Origin: Brachybacterium ginsengisoli
Lineage (GTDB): Bacteria > Actinomycetota > Actinomycetes > Actinomycetales > Dermabacteraceae
Direction of reading: 5' to 3'
NCBI RefSeq assembly: GCF_002407065.1
Contig: NZ_CP023564.1
Coordinates: 3,844,001 to 3,908,000 of the forward strand
DNA length: 64,000 nt
Position 1 is the first letter of the stretch. Each line of letters opens with the position of its first letter. The notes beneath the pieces were generated by a model. It made no database searches. It worked only from the letters and a program-made list of their open reading frames with translations, and was not told the origin of the DNA. The translations under genes and the position numbers were made by a program. Of this stretch, positions 42,921 through 51,373 are shown piece after piece.

Positions 42921-43462
42921 GCCTCAGCCGCCACGGCATGGTGCTCGGGTTGCACGCGGCCGCCGGGCGAGCCCCGGAGCTCTGCGACGACCCTGCGCGA
43001 CGCCACAGCCTGTTGGGCACCTCCCACCTTGGTGAGCTGCTCGAGATCTCGGACCCTGACGAGATCTCAGCCGTCGCCGACATGCTGCACCTCGCGACAC
43101 AGGTGCTCCCAGCGCCGTCGCAGCTGACGAGGTCAATCACCCAACCCGAGTGCGGGCATGGGTCTGCCGACCTGTTGCTGGACGGGACGCTCATAGAAGT
43201 GAAGTCGAGGCGGGGCACCCAGGCCAACTCGGTCCTGACCGGCGACACGGTCCGACAGCTGCTGGGGTACGTGCTGTCTGTGCCGCCCGAGCTCGAGACG
43301 GAGCAGCCAGTGACTCGGGCGGGCTGGTACCTCACCCGCTACGGGATGCTCTGGGACTTCCCGATCGAGGAGATCCCGAGCCGCGTGTACGGCAAGCCGC
43401 TCAACCTCGCGAATGCGCGCGAAGCATTCCGGCGCGGAGTAGAGCCGGATGAGGTTTCCTGA
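42921..43462 (+). pseudogene. C-terminal remnant of a PD-(D/E)XK nuclease-like protein
   Basis: About 180 residues in a plus-strand frame that begins abruptly where the Ig-like sequence on the other strand ends. GSADLLLDGTLIEVKSRRG has the spacing of a PD-(D/E)XK nuclease core (Asp, then Glu-x-Lys). The region before it (ELLEISDPDEISAVADMLHLATQVLPAP) and after (LLGYVLSVPPEL, RAGWYLTRYGMLWDFP) look like one intact C-terminal domain. No start codon with a ribosome site belongs to it, so it is a truncated gene. Its stop is followed by a perfect terminator hairpin. Confidence 0.6.
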
Positions 43463-43491
43463 GCTCACCTCTGATGGGCAGTACGACGACG

Positions 43492-43519
43492 AGCGCCCCG
43501 AGGCGATCCTCGGGGCGCT
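43492..43519. terminator. Perfect hairpin between two remnants
   Basis: AGCGCCCCGAGG-CGAT-CCTCGGGGCGCT, a 12-bp stem with four-base loop. It can serve the nuclease remnant on the plus strand or the Ig-like pseudogene on the minus strand. Confidence 0.75.
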
Positions 43520-43586
43520 GTATGTTGGAGGGCTCCTCAATCGCAGTCACGATCGCTCCCAGCCGTCGACGGACGGGAGGGTTTGC

Positions 43587-44315
43587 TTAGCGCCGGCTAA
43601 GAACCTTCGCCGTCTTGCCAGACGTCTTCAAGACGGTGGTAGCCGCTCTTTGCCCCTTGACCTTGGCGGTGATGGCCTTGCCGTTCTGGGCCGACTCCAG
43701 CACGAGGGTGGACTTGGTCGCCCCCTTGATGGGCTTGCCGTTCGCGTATCACTGGTGCAAGAGCTTCGTGCCGGAGGTCCAGCTGCCGGCCTTCGCGGTC
43801 AGTTTCGAGCCGACCCGAACCGACCCCGAGACCTTCGGGATCACCGACCGTAGCGTGGCGCGGGTGACCTTCGAGGTCGCCGTCGACGTCTTCGAGACGG
43901 TCGAGTACCCGCCCTTGGACCCTTGGCGGTCACGGTAATACGCTTGCCGAGGGTGGATGCCGAGGGGGTGTAGGTCGACTTCGTCGCGGTCTTGATCGAC
44001 TTGCCGTTCGCCTTCCACTGGTACGAGAGTCTGGTGCCCTTTGTCCAGGTGCCAGGTGCGGCCGTGAGTTTCGTGCCCACCTTCGCGGTGCCGCTGACCT
44101 TCGGGGTCGTGGTCGTCAGGACGCCAGCGGCGACGGGCTTCGAGGTGCCCGAAGTGTACGAGACGGCGGTGTAGCCGGTCAGTTTGCCTGTAACGGTCAC
44201 CGTGAGGCGCTTGCCCTGCAGCGACGGCGTGACGGTCATGGACGACTTGGTCGCGCCCTTGATCGCGACGCCATTGGCCTTCCACTGGTACGAGAGCGTC
44301 GTGCCCTTGGGTCGC
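43587..44315 (-). pseudogene. Decayed Ig-like repeat protein gene
   Basis: Ig-like units of the same family as 41628-42908, spread over more than one frame. One stretch reads LSYQWKANGVAIKGATKSSMTVTP onward to GKRITVTAKG, then a frameshift near 43920; the next reads GYSTVSKTSTATSKV to SGTKLLHQ, where the expected YQW is broken by a TGA for Trp; a further frameshift follows near 43645, before the end KTAKVLSRR. The upstream end is cut near 44315. At least two frameshifts and one nonsense change make this a clear pseudogene. Confidence 0.8.
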
Positions 44316-44402
44316 GAGCCCGGAACGCTACGACCTCGCCTCCGCTGCCATCAATGGGTTCGCACTCAGGGATTCTGGCATGACCAGCACAAATACGAGG
44401 AG

Positions 44403-44431
44403 AGGCCCCCTCCCTGAGCGGGAGGGGGCCT
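44403..44431. terminator. Terminator between island and tRNA-Ala
   Basis: AGGCCCCCTCCC-TGAGC-GGGAGGGGGCCT, 12-bp perfect stem, with TTT after it on the plus strand. It lies 16 bases beyond the 3' end of tRNA-Ala and can end that transcript. Confidence 0.85.
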
Positions 44432-44446
44432 TTCCGTCATACCGGG

Positions 44447-44519
44447 TGGAGACTAGGGGGGTCGAACCCCTGACCTGAAGCTTGCAAAGCTACCGCTCTA
44501 CCAACTGAGCTAAGTCCCC
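44447..44519 (-). tRNA. tRNA-Ala (anticodon TGC)
   Basis: 73 bases. Acceptor stem GGGGACT pairs with AGTCTCC (one G-U), D-arm TAGCTCAGTTGGTAGAGC, anticodon loop TTTGCAA giving TGC, T-arm GGGGTTCGACCCC and discriminator A. CCA is not encoded. Its 3' end faces the mosaic island. Confidence 0.97.
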
Positions 44520-44530
44520 GTATGTGGTTG

Positions 44531-44704
44531 TCAGGCGTGGCGTGCGGGCTGTGCCGCGGCGACCTCGTCCTGCTCGGCGGAGACTCGCTCCGCCTCGGTC
44601 CACAGATCGTTGCGGAACCGGTCGGATTCGACCTTCCGCCAGGTGAGGATCCCCGCGACGGACGTGGTCACGACGACCACGGCTGCGGTGATGAACTTCT
44701 TCAT
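44531..44704 (-). CDS. DLW-39 family small membrane protein
   Basis: 57 residues. MKKFITAAVVVVTTSVAGIL forms one N-terminal membrane helix; then a short polar tail with the DLW motif at residues 33-35 (SDRFRNDLWTEAERVS). DLW-39 proteins are short actinobacterial proteins typically found between gyrA and the tRNA-Ile/tRNA-Ala genes, exactly as here between the two tRNAs. GAGGAAC precedes the ATG. Function unknown. Confidence 0.88.
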   Translation of the reverse strand: MKKFITAAVVVVTTSVAGILTWRKVESDRFRNDLWTEAERVSAEQDEVAAAQPARHA

Positions 44705-44725
44705 GAGTTCCTCCGATCCTCGAAG

Positions 44726-44799
44726 TGGGCCTAACTGGACTTGAACCAGTGACCTCTGTCTTATCAGGACAGCGCTCTAACCGACTGAGCTATAGGCCC
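44726..44799 (-). tRNA. tRNA-Ile (anticodon GAT)
   Basis: 74 bases. Acceptor GGGCCTA with TAGGCCC, D-arm TAGCTCAGTCGGTTAGAGC, anticodon loop CTGATAA giving GAT, T-arm CTGGTTCAAGTCCAG, discriminator A. CCA is not encoded. Confidence 0.97.
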
Positions 44800-45107
44800 G
44801 AGGGGTGCTGGACTCCGGTCTGCACCGGTGTCATCCACCGACGGACTACGCTACCGCGCCGCAGGCCGTCGCGTCCAACCGGTCCGGGCGGGTGTTCGCG
44901 AGGTCACAGGAACGCAGGCCGCCCCCGGCCCACGGTGCGCACGCCTCGTCGGGCTCCGCCCCTCGCGGCCACCCGCGATCCGCACCGTTCCGCATCTGCA
45001 CCAATCCACTTCCGTCCGGGCGCCGAACTCTCCGTGTGACTTCCCTTCCCGGGAACATTCGGCGTCCGGACCTCGGGCGCGGCCGCAGCTTCTTCTAGGA
45101 GATCGCC
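44800..45107. promoter_or_regulatory. Gene-free leader upstream of the fasciclin gene
   Basis: About 300 bases without a gene. GGGAAC at 45052-45057 resembles the -35 element used by many ECF sigma factors, but a clear -10 partner is not seen, so promoter assignment is weak. CTAGGAGA directly precedes the fasciclin start. Confidence 0.35.
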
Positions 45108-45812
45108 ATGAACACTCGCACTATTCTTCCCCGTCTCGGGGTCCTGGCCGCAACGGTCGCGCTGATGAGCGCCTGCTCCGGCGGGATGACCGAGGACCAG
45201 CCGGCCCCCGAGGGCGGTCAGCCCGCCGCCGAGCAGACCGAGGACGGCGCCATGGCCTCCGACGACGGCGGCGAGAGCAGCGATGACGCGGCCATGGATC
45301 CGGCCGCGAACCTCGTGGGCGCCGGCTGCGAGGACTACGCCGCGATGGTGCCCGACGGCGCCGGCTCGGTGGAGGGCATGGCCCAGGATCCGGTCAGCGT
45401 CGCCGCCTCGAACAACCCCATGCTCACCACCCTCACCTCGGCCGTCTCGGGTGAGCTGAACCCTGACGTGAATCTCGCCGACACCCTGGACGGCGACGAG
45501 TTCACCGTCTTCGCTCCGGTCGACGACGCCTTCGCGGCCGTTCCCGAGGCGGACCTCTCGGCCCTGGCCGCCGATTCCGACGCCCTCTCCGGCGTGCTGA
45601 CCTACCACGTGGTGCCCGGTCAGCTCTCCCCCGACGAGGTCGCCGGCACCCACACCACGGTGCAGGGCGAGGAGCTCGAGGTGACGGGCGAGGGCGATGA
45701 CCTGATGGTCGACGGCGCCGCAGTGATCTGCGGCGGTGTGACGACCCAGAACGCGACCGTCTACCTCATCGATACCGTTCTGATGCCGCCGAGCATGGCG
45801 GAACAGGGCTGA
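45108..45812 (+). CDS. Fasciclin-domain lipoprotein (MPT70/83-like)
   Basis: 234 residues. A lipoprotein signal with lipobox LMSAC (Cys about residue 24), an acidic linker rich in Asp, Glu and Ala to about 65, then one FAS1 domain: [12 protein letters not shown], the [15 protein letters not shown] block and [17 protein letters not shown]. It should be anchored on the outer face of the membrane. Next to sigK and rskA, it corresponds to the MPT70/MPT83 targets of SigK in mycobacteria. Confidence 0.93.
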   Translation: MNTRTILPRLGVLAATVALMSACSGGMTEDQPAPEGGQPAAEQTEDGAMASDDGGESSDDAAMDPAANLVGAGCEDYAAMVPDGAGSVEGMAQDPVSVAASNNPMLTTLTSAVSGELNPDVNLADTLDGDEFTVFAPVDDAFAAVPEADLSALAADSDALSGVLTYHVVPGQLSPDEVAGTHTTVQGEELEVTGEGDDLMVDGAAVICGGVTTQNATVYLIDTVLMPPSMAEQG

Positions 45813-45841
45813 GCGGCGGGAGACTGCACTGTCGCCCCGTC

Positions 45842-45876
45842 CGGGCGGTGAGGGCTGAACGGTCCGCCACCGCCCG
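45842..45876 (+). terminator. Hairpin between fasciclin and sigK genes
   Basis: CGGGCGGTG (45842-45850) and CACCGCCCG (45868-45876) form a nine-base stem with a 17-base loop; outer CCCCG/CGGGG extend it imperfectly. May be a terminator or attenuator ahead of sigK. Confidence 0.45.
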
Positions 45877-45902
45877 TCGGGGCTCCCATCGAAGGAGCCT
45901 GC

Positions 45903-46532
45903 ATGCCTCCCGAGCCCATCCCGGCCGAATCGGCGCGTGAGCGCCACGGCCCCGAGCTGCGCCCTCTGCGCGGTGACGGGCCGGTCCCGGCCGCGCCCGC
46001 CGAGCTGCTGCACCGCGTCGCCCTCGGCGACGAGGAGGCGTTCTCGCGGCTGTACGACGACTCCGCCCCGATGCTGTTCGGCCTGATCCGCCGCGTGGTG
46101 CGGGACGTCGCGATCAGCGAGGAGGTGCTGCAGGAGGTGTTCGTGGAGATCTGGCGGCAGGCCACCCGCTTCGACGCGCACCGCGGCTCCGCCCGGGGCT
46201 GGCTGTGCACCATCGCCCACCGCCGCGCGGTGGACACGGTGAGATCGAGCGAGGCGGCGCGTCGGCGGGACGACGCCGACGGGCGGTGGCGCCTCGAGGA
46301 GCAGGTCGTGGACGTCCAGGAGGAGGGGATCATGCGGGTCGAGAGCCAGCGAGTGGAGACGGCGATGCGAGCCCTGACGACCCTGCAGGCCGAGGCCATC
46401 CGGCTTGCCTATTTCGGTGGGTACAGCCACCGCGAGGTCGCGGCCCTGCTCGACATCCCCGTCGGGACGGCGAAGACTCGTATCCGAGACGGGATGATCG
46501 TCCTGCGGGACAGGCTGGGGGTGACCTCATGA
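45903..46532 (+). CDS. sigK: ECF sigma factor SigK
   Basis: 209 residues. Sigma region 2 (DEEAFSRLYDDSAPMLFGLIRRVV, VLQEVFVEIWRQATRFD, ARGWLCTIAHRRAVD) and region 4 (LTTLQAEAIRLAYFGGYSHREVAALLDIPVGTAKTRIRDGM). The linker contains EEGIMRVESQRV. Overlap of four bases with the anti-sigma gene and a fasciclin gene before it give the SigK assignment. It likely drives the fasciclin, its own operon and the molybdopterin oxidoreductase. Confidence 0.9.
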   Translation: MPPEPIPAESARERHGPELRPLRGDGPVPAAPAELLHRVALGDEEAFSRLYDDSAPMLFGLIRRVVRDVAISEEVLQEVFVEIWRQATRFDAHRGSARGWLCTIAHRRAVDTVRSSEAARRRDDADGRWRLEEQVVDVQEEGIMRVESQRVETAMRALTTLQAEAIRLAYFGGYSHREVAALLDIPVGTAKTRIRDGMIVLRDRLGVTS

Positions 46533-47407
46533 GCGAGAACGAGCACGGCATGACCGGCGCGTGGGCGCTGAACGCCCTGGATGCGGAGGAGCGCGAGCAG
46601 GTGCGGCGCTACCTCGCGAAGGATCCCGAGGCCGCCGCGGAGGCGCGCGCCTTCGAGGAGACCGCCGGAGAGCTGGCCACGAGCGTGACGCCCCTGGCCC
46701 CGCCGCCCGCGCTCAAGGCCGCGGTGATGGGGCGCATCGCGACCACCCGTCAGCTCTCGCCGCTGCCGGAGGAGGAGGATCCGGTCGTCGAGGACGCTCC
46801 GCCGTCCACCTCGACCCCCCCGTCCATCTCGACCCCCCCGTCCGCGCCGAGCACCGCACCGCCGAGCACCGCACCGTCGGCGCAGGTCGTCCCCCTGGAC
46901 CGGTACCGCGCGAGCGTGCGCCGCTCCCGCTGGACGGCGGCGGCCGCGGCCGTGCTGCTGGTGACCACGATCGTGGGTGCCGGGCTGTGGAACGCGGAGC
47001 GCACGGCGCAGCAGGAGGCGCGCGCCTCCCTCGAGGCGATGGCCTCCGAACAAGCCGTGAGCGACCAGGAGCGCGCGATGGTCTCCGCCATCATGTCGGC
47101 CGACGACGCCGCCCATCTCGCCGTGCCCGCCGAGAACGGCGGCTCGCTCGAGGTGATGTACTCCCGTGGTGAGCAGGCGATGATCGTGCAGCCCGTGGGC
47201 CTCCCGGAGCTGCCCCAGGACGAGACCTACCAGCTGTGGATGATCGACGCGTCCGGGGCGGCGAGCGCCGGGGTACTGGAGGACCCGGCCGCGCCGATGA
47301 TGCGTCCGGGTGGGATCCCGGCGGGGTCCAGCCTCGGTCTCAGCATCGAACCGGCCGGCGGTTCCGCGCAGCCGTCGCCGACCGTGGTCGCGGTGGGTGA
47401 GCTGTGA
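46529..47407 (+). CDS. rskA: Anti-sigma-K factor RskA
   Basis: 292 residues. N-terminal zinc-less anti-sigma domain (TGAWALNALDAEEREQVRRYL), a Pro/Ser/Thr-rich linker (about 85-115), one membrane helix (WTAAAAAVLLVTTIVGAGLW, about 132-151) and the extracellular RskA C-terminal domain with DETYQLWMIDASG. It holds SigK inactive until cleaved by regulated proteolysis. ATGA overlap with sigK and TGATG overlap with the next gene show an operon. Confidence 0.93.
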   Translation: MSENEHGMTGAWALNALDAEEREQVRRYLAKDPEAAAEARAFEETAGELATSVTPLAPPPALKAAVMGRIATTRQLSPLPEEEDPVVEDAPPSTSTPPSISTPPSAPSTAPPSTAPSAQVVPLDRYRASVRRSRWTAAAAAVLLVTTIVGAGLWNAERTAQQEARASLEAMASEQAVSDQERAMVSAIMSADDAAHLAVPAENGGSLEVMYSRGEQAMIVQPVGLPELPQDETYQLWMIDASGAASAGVLEDPAAPMMRPGGIPAGSSLGLSIEPAGGSAQPSPTVVAVGEL

Positions 47408-48999
47408 TGGCCGAGAGGACCGGACCCTCGCGCCGCGGCGACGTGCCCCGACCACTCGCTCGCTGGTCCGCTCTGTGCGGCGTCATCGCGGGGATCGTGC
47501 TGGCGGCGGTCGCGGAGGTCGCCTCGCTCGGCTTCGGCGCGGCCTCGGCACCCTTCGTGGCGGTGGGCGGGGCCTTCGTGGACATCGTCCCGCCGTCCGT
47601 GAAGGACCTGGTCATCTCGCTGTTCGGCACCTGGGACAAGGTGGTGCTGTTCGCGTCGATGATCGCCGTCTACGCCGCGGTGACCGCCGGGATCGGCCGG
47701 CTCGGCGCGCGACGGCGAGGGCTCGCCGGCGTGCTGCTGGCCGGCCTCGGCATCGTCGCGATGGTCCTCGTGCTCACCCGCGCCCAGAACACGGCCCTCG
47801 ACGTCCTGCCCACCCTGCTGGGCACGGCGCTCGCGGTGCCGGCCCTGCTGTGGATGCTGCGCACCGTCGACGGTCTCGAGGAGGGCCCGGCGCCGGCGGC
47901 CGACGGGGAGCCGACCAGGGCATGGACCCGGCGCCGCGCCCTGGTCGGCGTGGGCGGCCTCGGGGTCGCGGCCGTGATCGCCGCCGGCGTGGCGCGCGGA
48001 GTCTCCGCGAGCAGGGAGACGGCGCGCCGTGCCGCGCAGTACGTGCTGCCCGCGCCCCGCCGCGCCGCAGACTCGATCCCGGCCGAGGCGCAGGTGGAGC
48101 TCGAGGGGATGCCGCCCTTCCTCACCCCGAACGGGGACTTCTACCGGATCGACACCGCCCTCGCGGTGCCGCGCGTGGATCCCACCACCTGGGAGCTGCG
48201 GGTCCACGGTCTGGTCGAGAAGGAGCTGCGCCTCACCTTCGAGGAGCTGCTCGCCGAGCCGATGATCGAGAAGCACGTGACGCTCACCTGCGTCTCCAAT
48301 GCGGTGGGCGGGGACCTCGCGGGCAACGCCACCTGGCTCGGCCTGCCGGTCGCGACCCTGCTGGAGCGGGCCGGGGTGAAGGACGGCGCGGACATGGTCC
48401 TCTCCCGCTCGATCGACGGGTTCACGGCTTCCACCCCGCTCGAGGCTCTCACCGACGAGCGCGAGTCGCTGATCGCCGTCGGCATGAACGGCGAGCCGCT
48501 GCCGGCCGAGCACGGCTACCCGGTGCGGATGGTGGTGCCGGGACTGTACGGCTACGTCTCGGCGACGAAGTGGCTCACGGAGCTCAAGGTCACCCGCTTC
48601 GCGGACGACGTCGCCTACTGGTCCACCCGCGGGTGGTCCGAGCGCGGCCCGATCAAGATCGCCTCGCGCGTGGACGTGCCCCGTTCCTTCGCCGACCTCG
48701 ATCCGGACCCCGACGGCGCGGTGATGCTGGGCGGGACCGCCTGGGCGCAGCAGCGCGGCATCGCCGCGGTCGAGGTGCGGATCGACGACGGGGAGTGGCG
48801 ACCGGCCGAGCTCGGGGCCGAGGTCACCGCGGACACCTGGGTGCAGTGGTCGCTGCGCTGGGAGGACGCCGCTCCGGGCGAGCATACGGTCTCGGTGCGC
48901 GCGACCGACGGGGAGGGCGAGGTGCAGACCGATCAGCGGGCGAATCCCGCCCCCGACGGTGCCAGCGGCTGGCACTCGGTGCGATTCACCGTCACCTGA
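47407..48999 (+). CDS. Membrane-bound sulfite-oxidase-type molybdopterin oxidoreductase
   Basis: 530 residues. Four N-terminal membrane helices (about 20-160) precede a Tat-like RRRALVGVGGLGVAAVIAAG segment (about 175-200) and a sulfite-oxidase-type molybdopterin domain: VHGLVEKELRLTFEEL, the Mo-ligand Cys near residue 295 in VTLTCVSNAVGG, GYPVRMVVPGLYG, and a C-terminal dimerisation domain with VEVRIDDGEW. The active site should face the outside. The start overlaps the rskA stop by one base (a GTG one codon earlier is possible). A membrane methionine-sulfoxide-reductase-like or redox repair role is plausible. Confidence 0.88.
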   Translation: MAERTGPSRRGDVPRPLARWSALCGVIAGIVLAAVAEVASLGFGAASAPFVAVGGAFVDIVPPSVKDLVISLFGTWDKVVLFASMIAVYAAVTAGIGRLGARRRGLAGVLLAGLGIVAMVLVLTRAQNTALDVLPTLLGTALAVPALLWMLRTVDGLEEGPAPAADGEPTRAWTRRRALVGVGGLGVAAVIAAGVARGVSASRETARRAAQYVLPAPRRAADSIPAEAQVELEGMPPFLTPNGDFYRIDTALAVPRVDPTTWELRVHGLVEKELRLTFEELLAEPMIEKHVTLTCVSNAVGGDLAGNATWLGLPVATLLERAGVKDGADMVLSRSIDGFTASTPLEALTDERESLIAVGMNGEPLPAEHGYPVRMVVPGLYGYVSATKWLTELKVTRFADDVAYWSTRGWSERGPIKIASRVDVPRSFADLDPDPDGAVMLGGTAWAQQRGIAAVEVRIDDGEWRPAELGAEVTADTWVQWSLRWEDAAPGEHTVSVRATDGEGEVQTDQRANPAPDGASGWHSVRFTVT

Positions 49000-49020
49000 G
49001 CGGCGCGGAGCGGGCCGGGC

Positions 49021-50412
49021 TCAGCTCCGGGGCGTGCCCTTGACGCGCTCGTACGCCGCGAGCGCGTCCCGTCGGGAGGCTCCGAGGTCCACGATCGGCG
49101 CGACCCGGTCCTCGCCCCCGGTCTCGACCACCCAGCGCCGCACGTAGCGGCGCTCGGGGTCGAACCGCTCCTGCTGCCGTTCGGGATTGAAGATCCGGAA
49201 GTACGGTGCCGCGTCGTCCCCGGTGCCGGCCACCCACTGCCAGTTGAACGGGTTCGAGGCCTCGTCGGCATCGACCAGCGTGTCCCAGAACCACTCCTCG
49301 CCGTGCCGCCAGTGCAGGCGCAGGTTCTTGGTGAGGAAGGACCCGACCACGAGCCGCACCCGGTTGTGCATCCAGCCCGTGCGCCACAGCTGCCTCATTC
49401 CCGCGTCGACCAGGTCGATGCCGGTGCGGCCCTGCTGCCAGGCACGGAGGTCCTCGGCGTCCTCCCGCCAGTCGAAGGCGTCGAACTGCTCGCGCACGTT
49501 GCGCGTGGCGAGATCGGGCAGGTGATGGAGCCGGTGCCAGGCGAATTCGCGCCACAGCAGCTCGCTGCGGAAGGTCTCGGGGCCCTGTCCCCGCCCGAGC
49601 TCGAGGCTGCGGTGCCACACCTCGTGCGGGGAGACCTCTCCGAAGCGCAGATGCGGCGAGAGGGAGGAGGTGCCGGCGAGGGAGGGCCGGTCGCGGTCTG
49701 CGTCGTAAGTCTCGAGCACGTCCTCGAGGTCATCGAGTCGTTCCCGCGCTCCGGACTCCCCGGGGGTCCAGGTCTCGCGCAGCCCCGCGGCCCAGTCCGG
49801 CGTGGTGGGGAGGCCGCCACGGGCCGCCAGGACCTTCTCGAGATGCGCGTCCCGGCGCCAGGTGCCGAGGTCATGGCCTGCGGCGCGGACCGCGTCGGGC
49901 GGGCCGACGAGCGCCTGCGGGAGACCGGCGGGGGGCCGGGGCGGCGCCGACTCCCGGCAGGCGCGGGCGAAGGCGGAGTAGACCTTGTACGGCTGCCCGG
50001 ACTGCGTGGCGACGGTCCACGGCTCGTGCAGCAGGTATCCGTCGCTGCTCTCGGCGCGCACTCCCGATGTCCGCAGCGCGCTCTTCAGCCGGGCGTCGAC
50101 CTCGCGCCGGGGCAGGTGGTAACGGCGGTTCCAGAACACCGCTGCGGCCCCGGTCTCCCGGACCAGCTGCGGGATCACCACCTCCGGGTCGCCGCCGGCG
50201 AGGACCAGCGGGATGCCGTGATCGCGCAGCCTCGCGCCGAGGTGGGAGAGCGAATGGTGCAGCCACCACCGTGAGGCGCCCCCGGGCTCCCTCACGCCGT
50301 CGATCCGCTCCTCCAGGTGGACGGCCATGACCTCGCCGGCCTCCGCGGCGGCCAGCAGCGCAGGATTGTCGTGGAGCCTGAGGTCGTCCCTCACCCACCA
50401 GATGGCGATCAT
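49021..50412 (-). CDS. phr: Deoxyribodipyrimidine photolyase
   Basis: 463 residues, class I CPD photolyase/cryptochrome. N-terminal antenna domain (IWWVRDDLRLHDNPALLAA) and C-terminal FAD domain with TSSLSPHLRFGEVSP, LLWREFAWHRLHH, LVDAGMRQLWRTGWMHNRVRL and WQWVAGTGDDAAPYFRIFNP, all expected FAD- and DNA-contacting blocks. The start at 50412 begins directly with the first beta strand. It repairs UV pyrimidine dimers with light. Transcribed alone. Confidence 0.95.
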   Translation of the reverse strand: MIAIWWVRDDLRLHDNPALLAAAEAGEVMAVHLEERIDGVREPGGASRWWLHHSLSHLGARLRDHGIPLVLAGGDPEVVIPQLVRETGAAAVFWNRRYHLPRREVDARLKSALRTSGVRAESSDGYLLHEPWTVATQSGQPYKVYSAFARACRESAPPRPPAGLPQALVGPPDAVRAAGHDLGTWRRDAHLEKVLAARGGLPTTPDWAAGLRETWTPGESGARERLDDLEDVLETYDADRDRPSLAGTSSLSPHLRFGEVSPHEVWHRSLELGRGQGPETFRSELLWREFAWHRLHHLPDLATRNVREQFDAFDWREDAEDLRAWQQGRTGIDLVDAGMRQLWRTGWMHNRVRLVVGSFLTKNLRLHWRHGEEWFWDTLVDADEASNPFNWQWVAGTGDDAAPYFRIFNPERQQERFDPERRYVRRWVVETGGEDRVAPIVDLGASRRDALAAYERVKGTPRS

Positions 50413-50472
50413 CGTCCTGCACCCCTCGTCCACGGCCGCGGGTACACCCCGCACGATCCGTAGCCTAGCTAA

Positions 50473-51288
50473 TCATCTGGGGCGTCGTCCCGGCAGTCCG
50501 TCAGATGCGATGAGCCCGTGCTCCGCGGCCAGCTCGTACAGGGCCTCCGGCTCGGCGGCCATCCGCGCGCACACCTCGGCGACTCCGCCCTGGAACCGGT
50601 CGTCGCCGGTGAGCACGCCGAGATCGTCGAACAGCTCCTGCTGCCGGTGACGCAGCGGGATCGGCCGGCCGTCGTGGGCGAGGACGCCCCAGCGGGAAGC
50701 GTAGACATCCGCGTGCGCAGGTCGCTGCCCGGTGGCGAGGGTGAGCGGGAACTGCTCGGCGCTGAGCCGGAGGCGGTCGTAGTTGGGCTCGGTCGCGTCG
50801 ATCACGGCCAGCTGCTCGTCGTCGAACCAGGTCGCGACCAGCTCCATCCGCTCGCCGACGGCGCGGTACGGGGCTGCGGGCACGTATCCCGGGGCGGCGA
50901 TGTGCGCGACATGGCCGACGGCCAGGTCGTGCACGGTGCAGCGTACGAACGGGGTGGGGGTGGCGACGACATCCCCTGCCCGGCGATACTTCCGGGCGAT
51001 GGCCTGCGGGGTCTGGTTGGAGCCGACGGCGAGCACGAGCGTCCGCTCGGCCAGCGGGGCGACGCCCTCCGCTGCCAGGGCCTGCTCGATCGCCGCCAGG
51101 TCCACGAGCGCCTCGGCGAGCTGCTCGGTCGGCCCTGGGACGCCGACGCTCAGATCGAGATCCACCACGCCGGACTCCAGCAGCAGCGCCGAGCGCACCG
51201 CGTCGCCCACCCACGGATAGTCCTGCGGGGCGAAGCCCGCTTCCGGTCCGACGGGGTGTGCGGGGGCGCTGGGCGCGGTGGAGGGCAT
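50473..51288 (-). CDS. Hypothetical protein, possibly gamma-glutamylcyclotransferase-like
   Basis: 271 residues, cytosolic, no sure family. LVLAVGSNQTPQAIARKYR resembles the YGSN phosphate-binding turn of gamma-glutamylcyclotransferase-fold proteins, and VATWFDDEQLAVIDATEPNYDRL is similar to a later conserved block of that fold. The order is compatible but the N-terminal 80 residues do not fit. It follows photolyase in the upstream direction with a 60-base gap. Function unassigned. Confidence 0.6.
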   Translation of the reverse strand: MPSTAPSAPAHPVGPEAGFAPQDYPWVGDAVRSALLLESGVVDLDLSVGVPGPTEQLAEALVDLAAIEQALAAEGVAPLAERTLVLAVGSNQTPQAIARKYRRAGDVVATPTPFVRCTVHDLAVGHVAHIAAPGYVPAAPYRAVGERMELVATWFDDEQLAVIDATEPNYDRLRLSAEQFPLTLATGQRPAHADVYASRWGVLAHDGRPIPLRHRQQELFDDLGVLTGDDRFQGGVAEVCARMAAEPEALYELAAEHGLIASDGLPGRRPR

Positions 51289-51373
51289 CCCTCGACCATA
51301 GCGATCCCGCCCGCACCGTCCCAGCGTGCGGCGAGAACGCCCACACCACGCCCGACGGCGCAGAATGTCCTCC

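Noticed and set aside
44316..44402. Short plus-strand frame ending before the tRNA-Ala terminator
   Set aside because: A few dozen codons read plausibly in two different frames and have no start; probably another remnant but not assignable.
44447..44519. tRNA-Ala as an attachment site with a direct repeat at the other island end
   Set aside because: I looked for the tRNA 3' sequence near 37822 and did not find a copy, and no integrase is present. The location is suggestive only.
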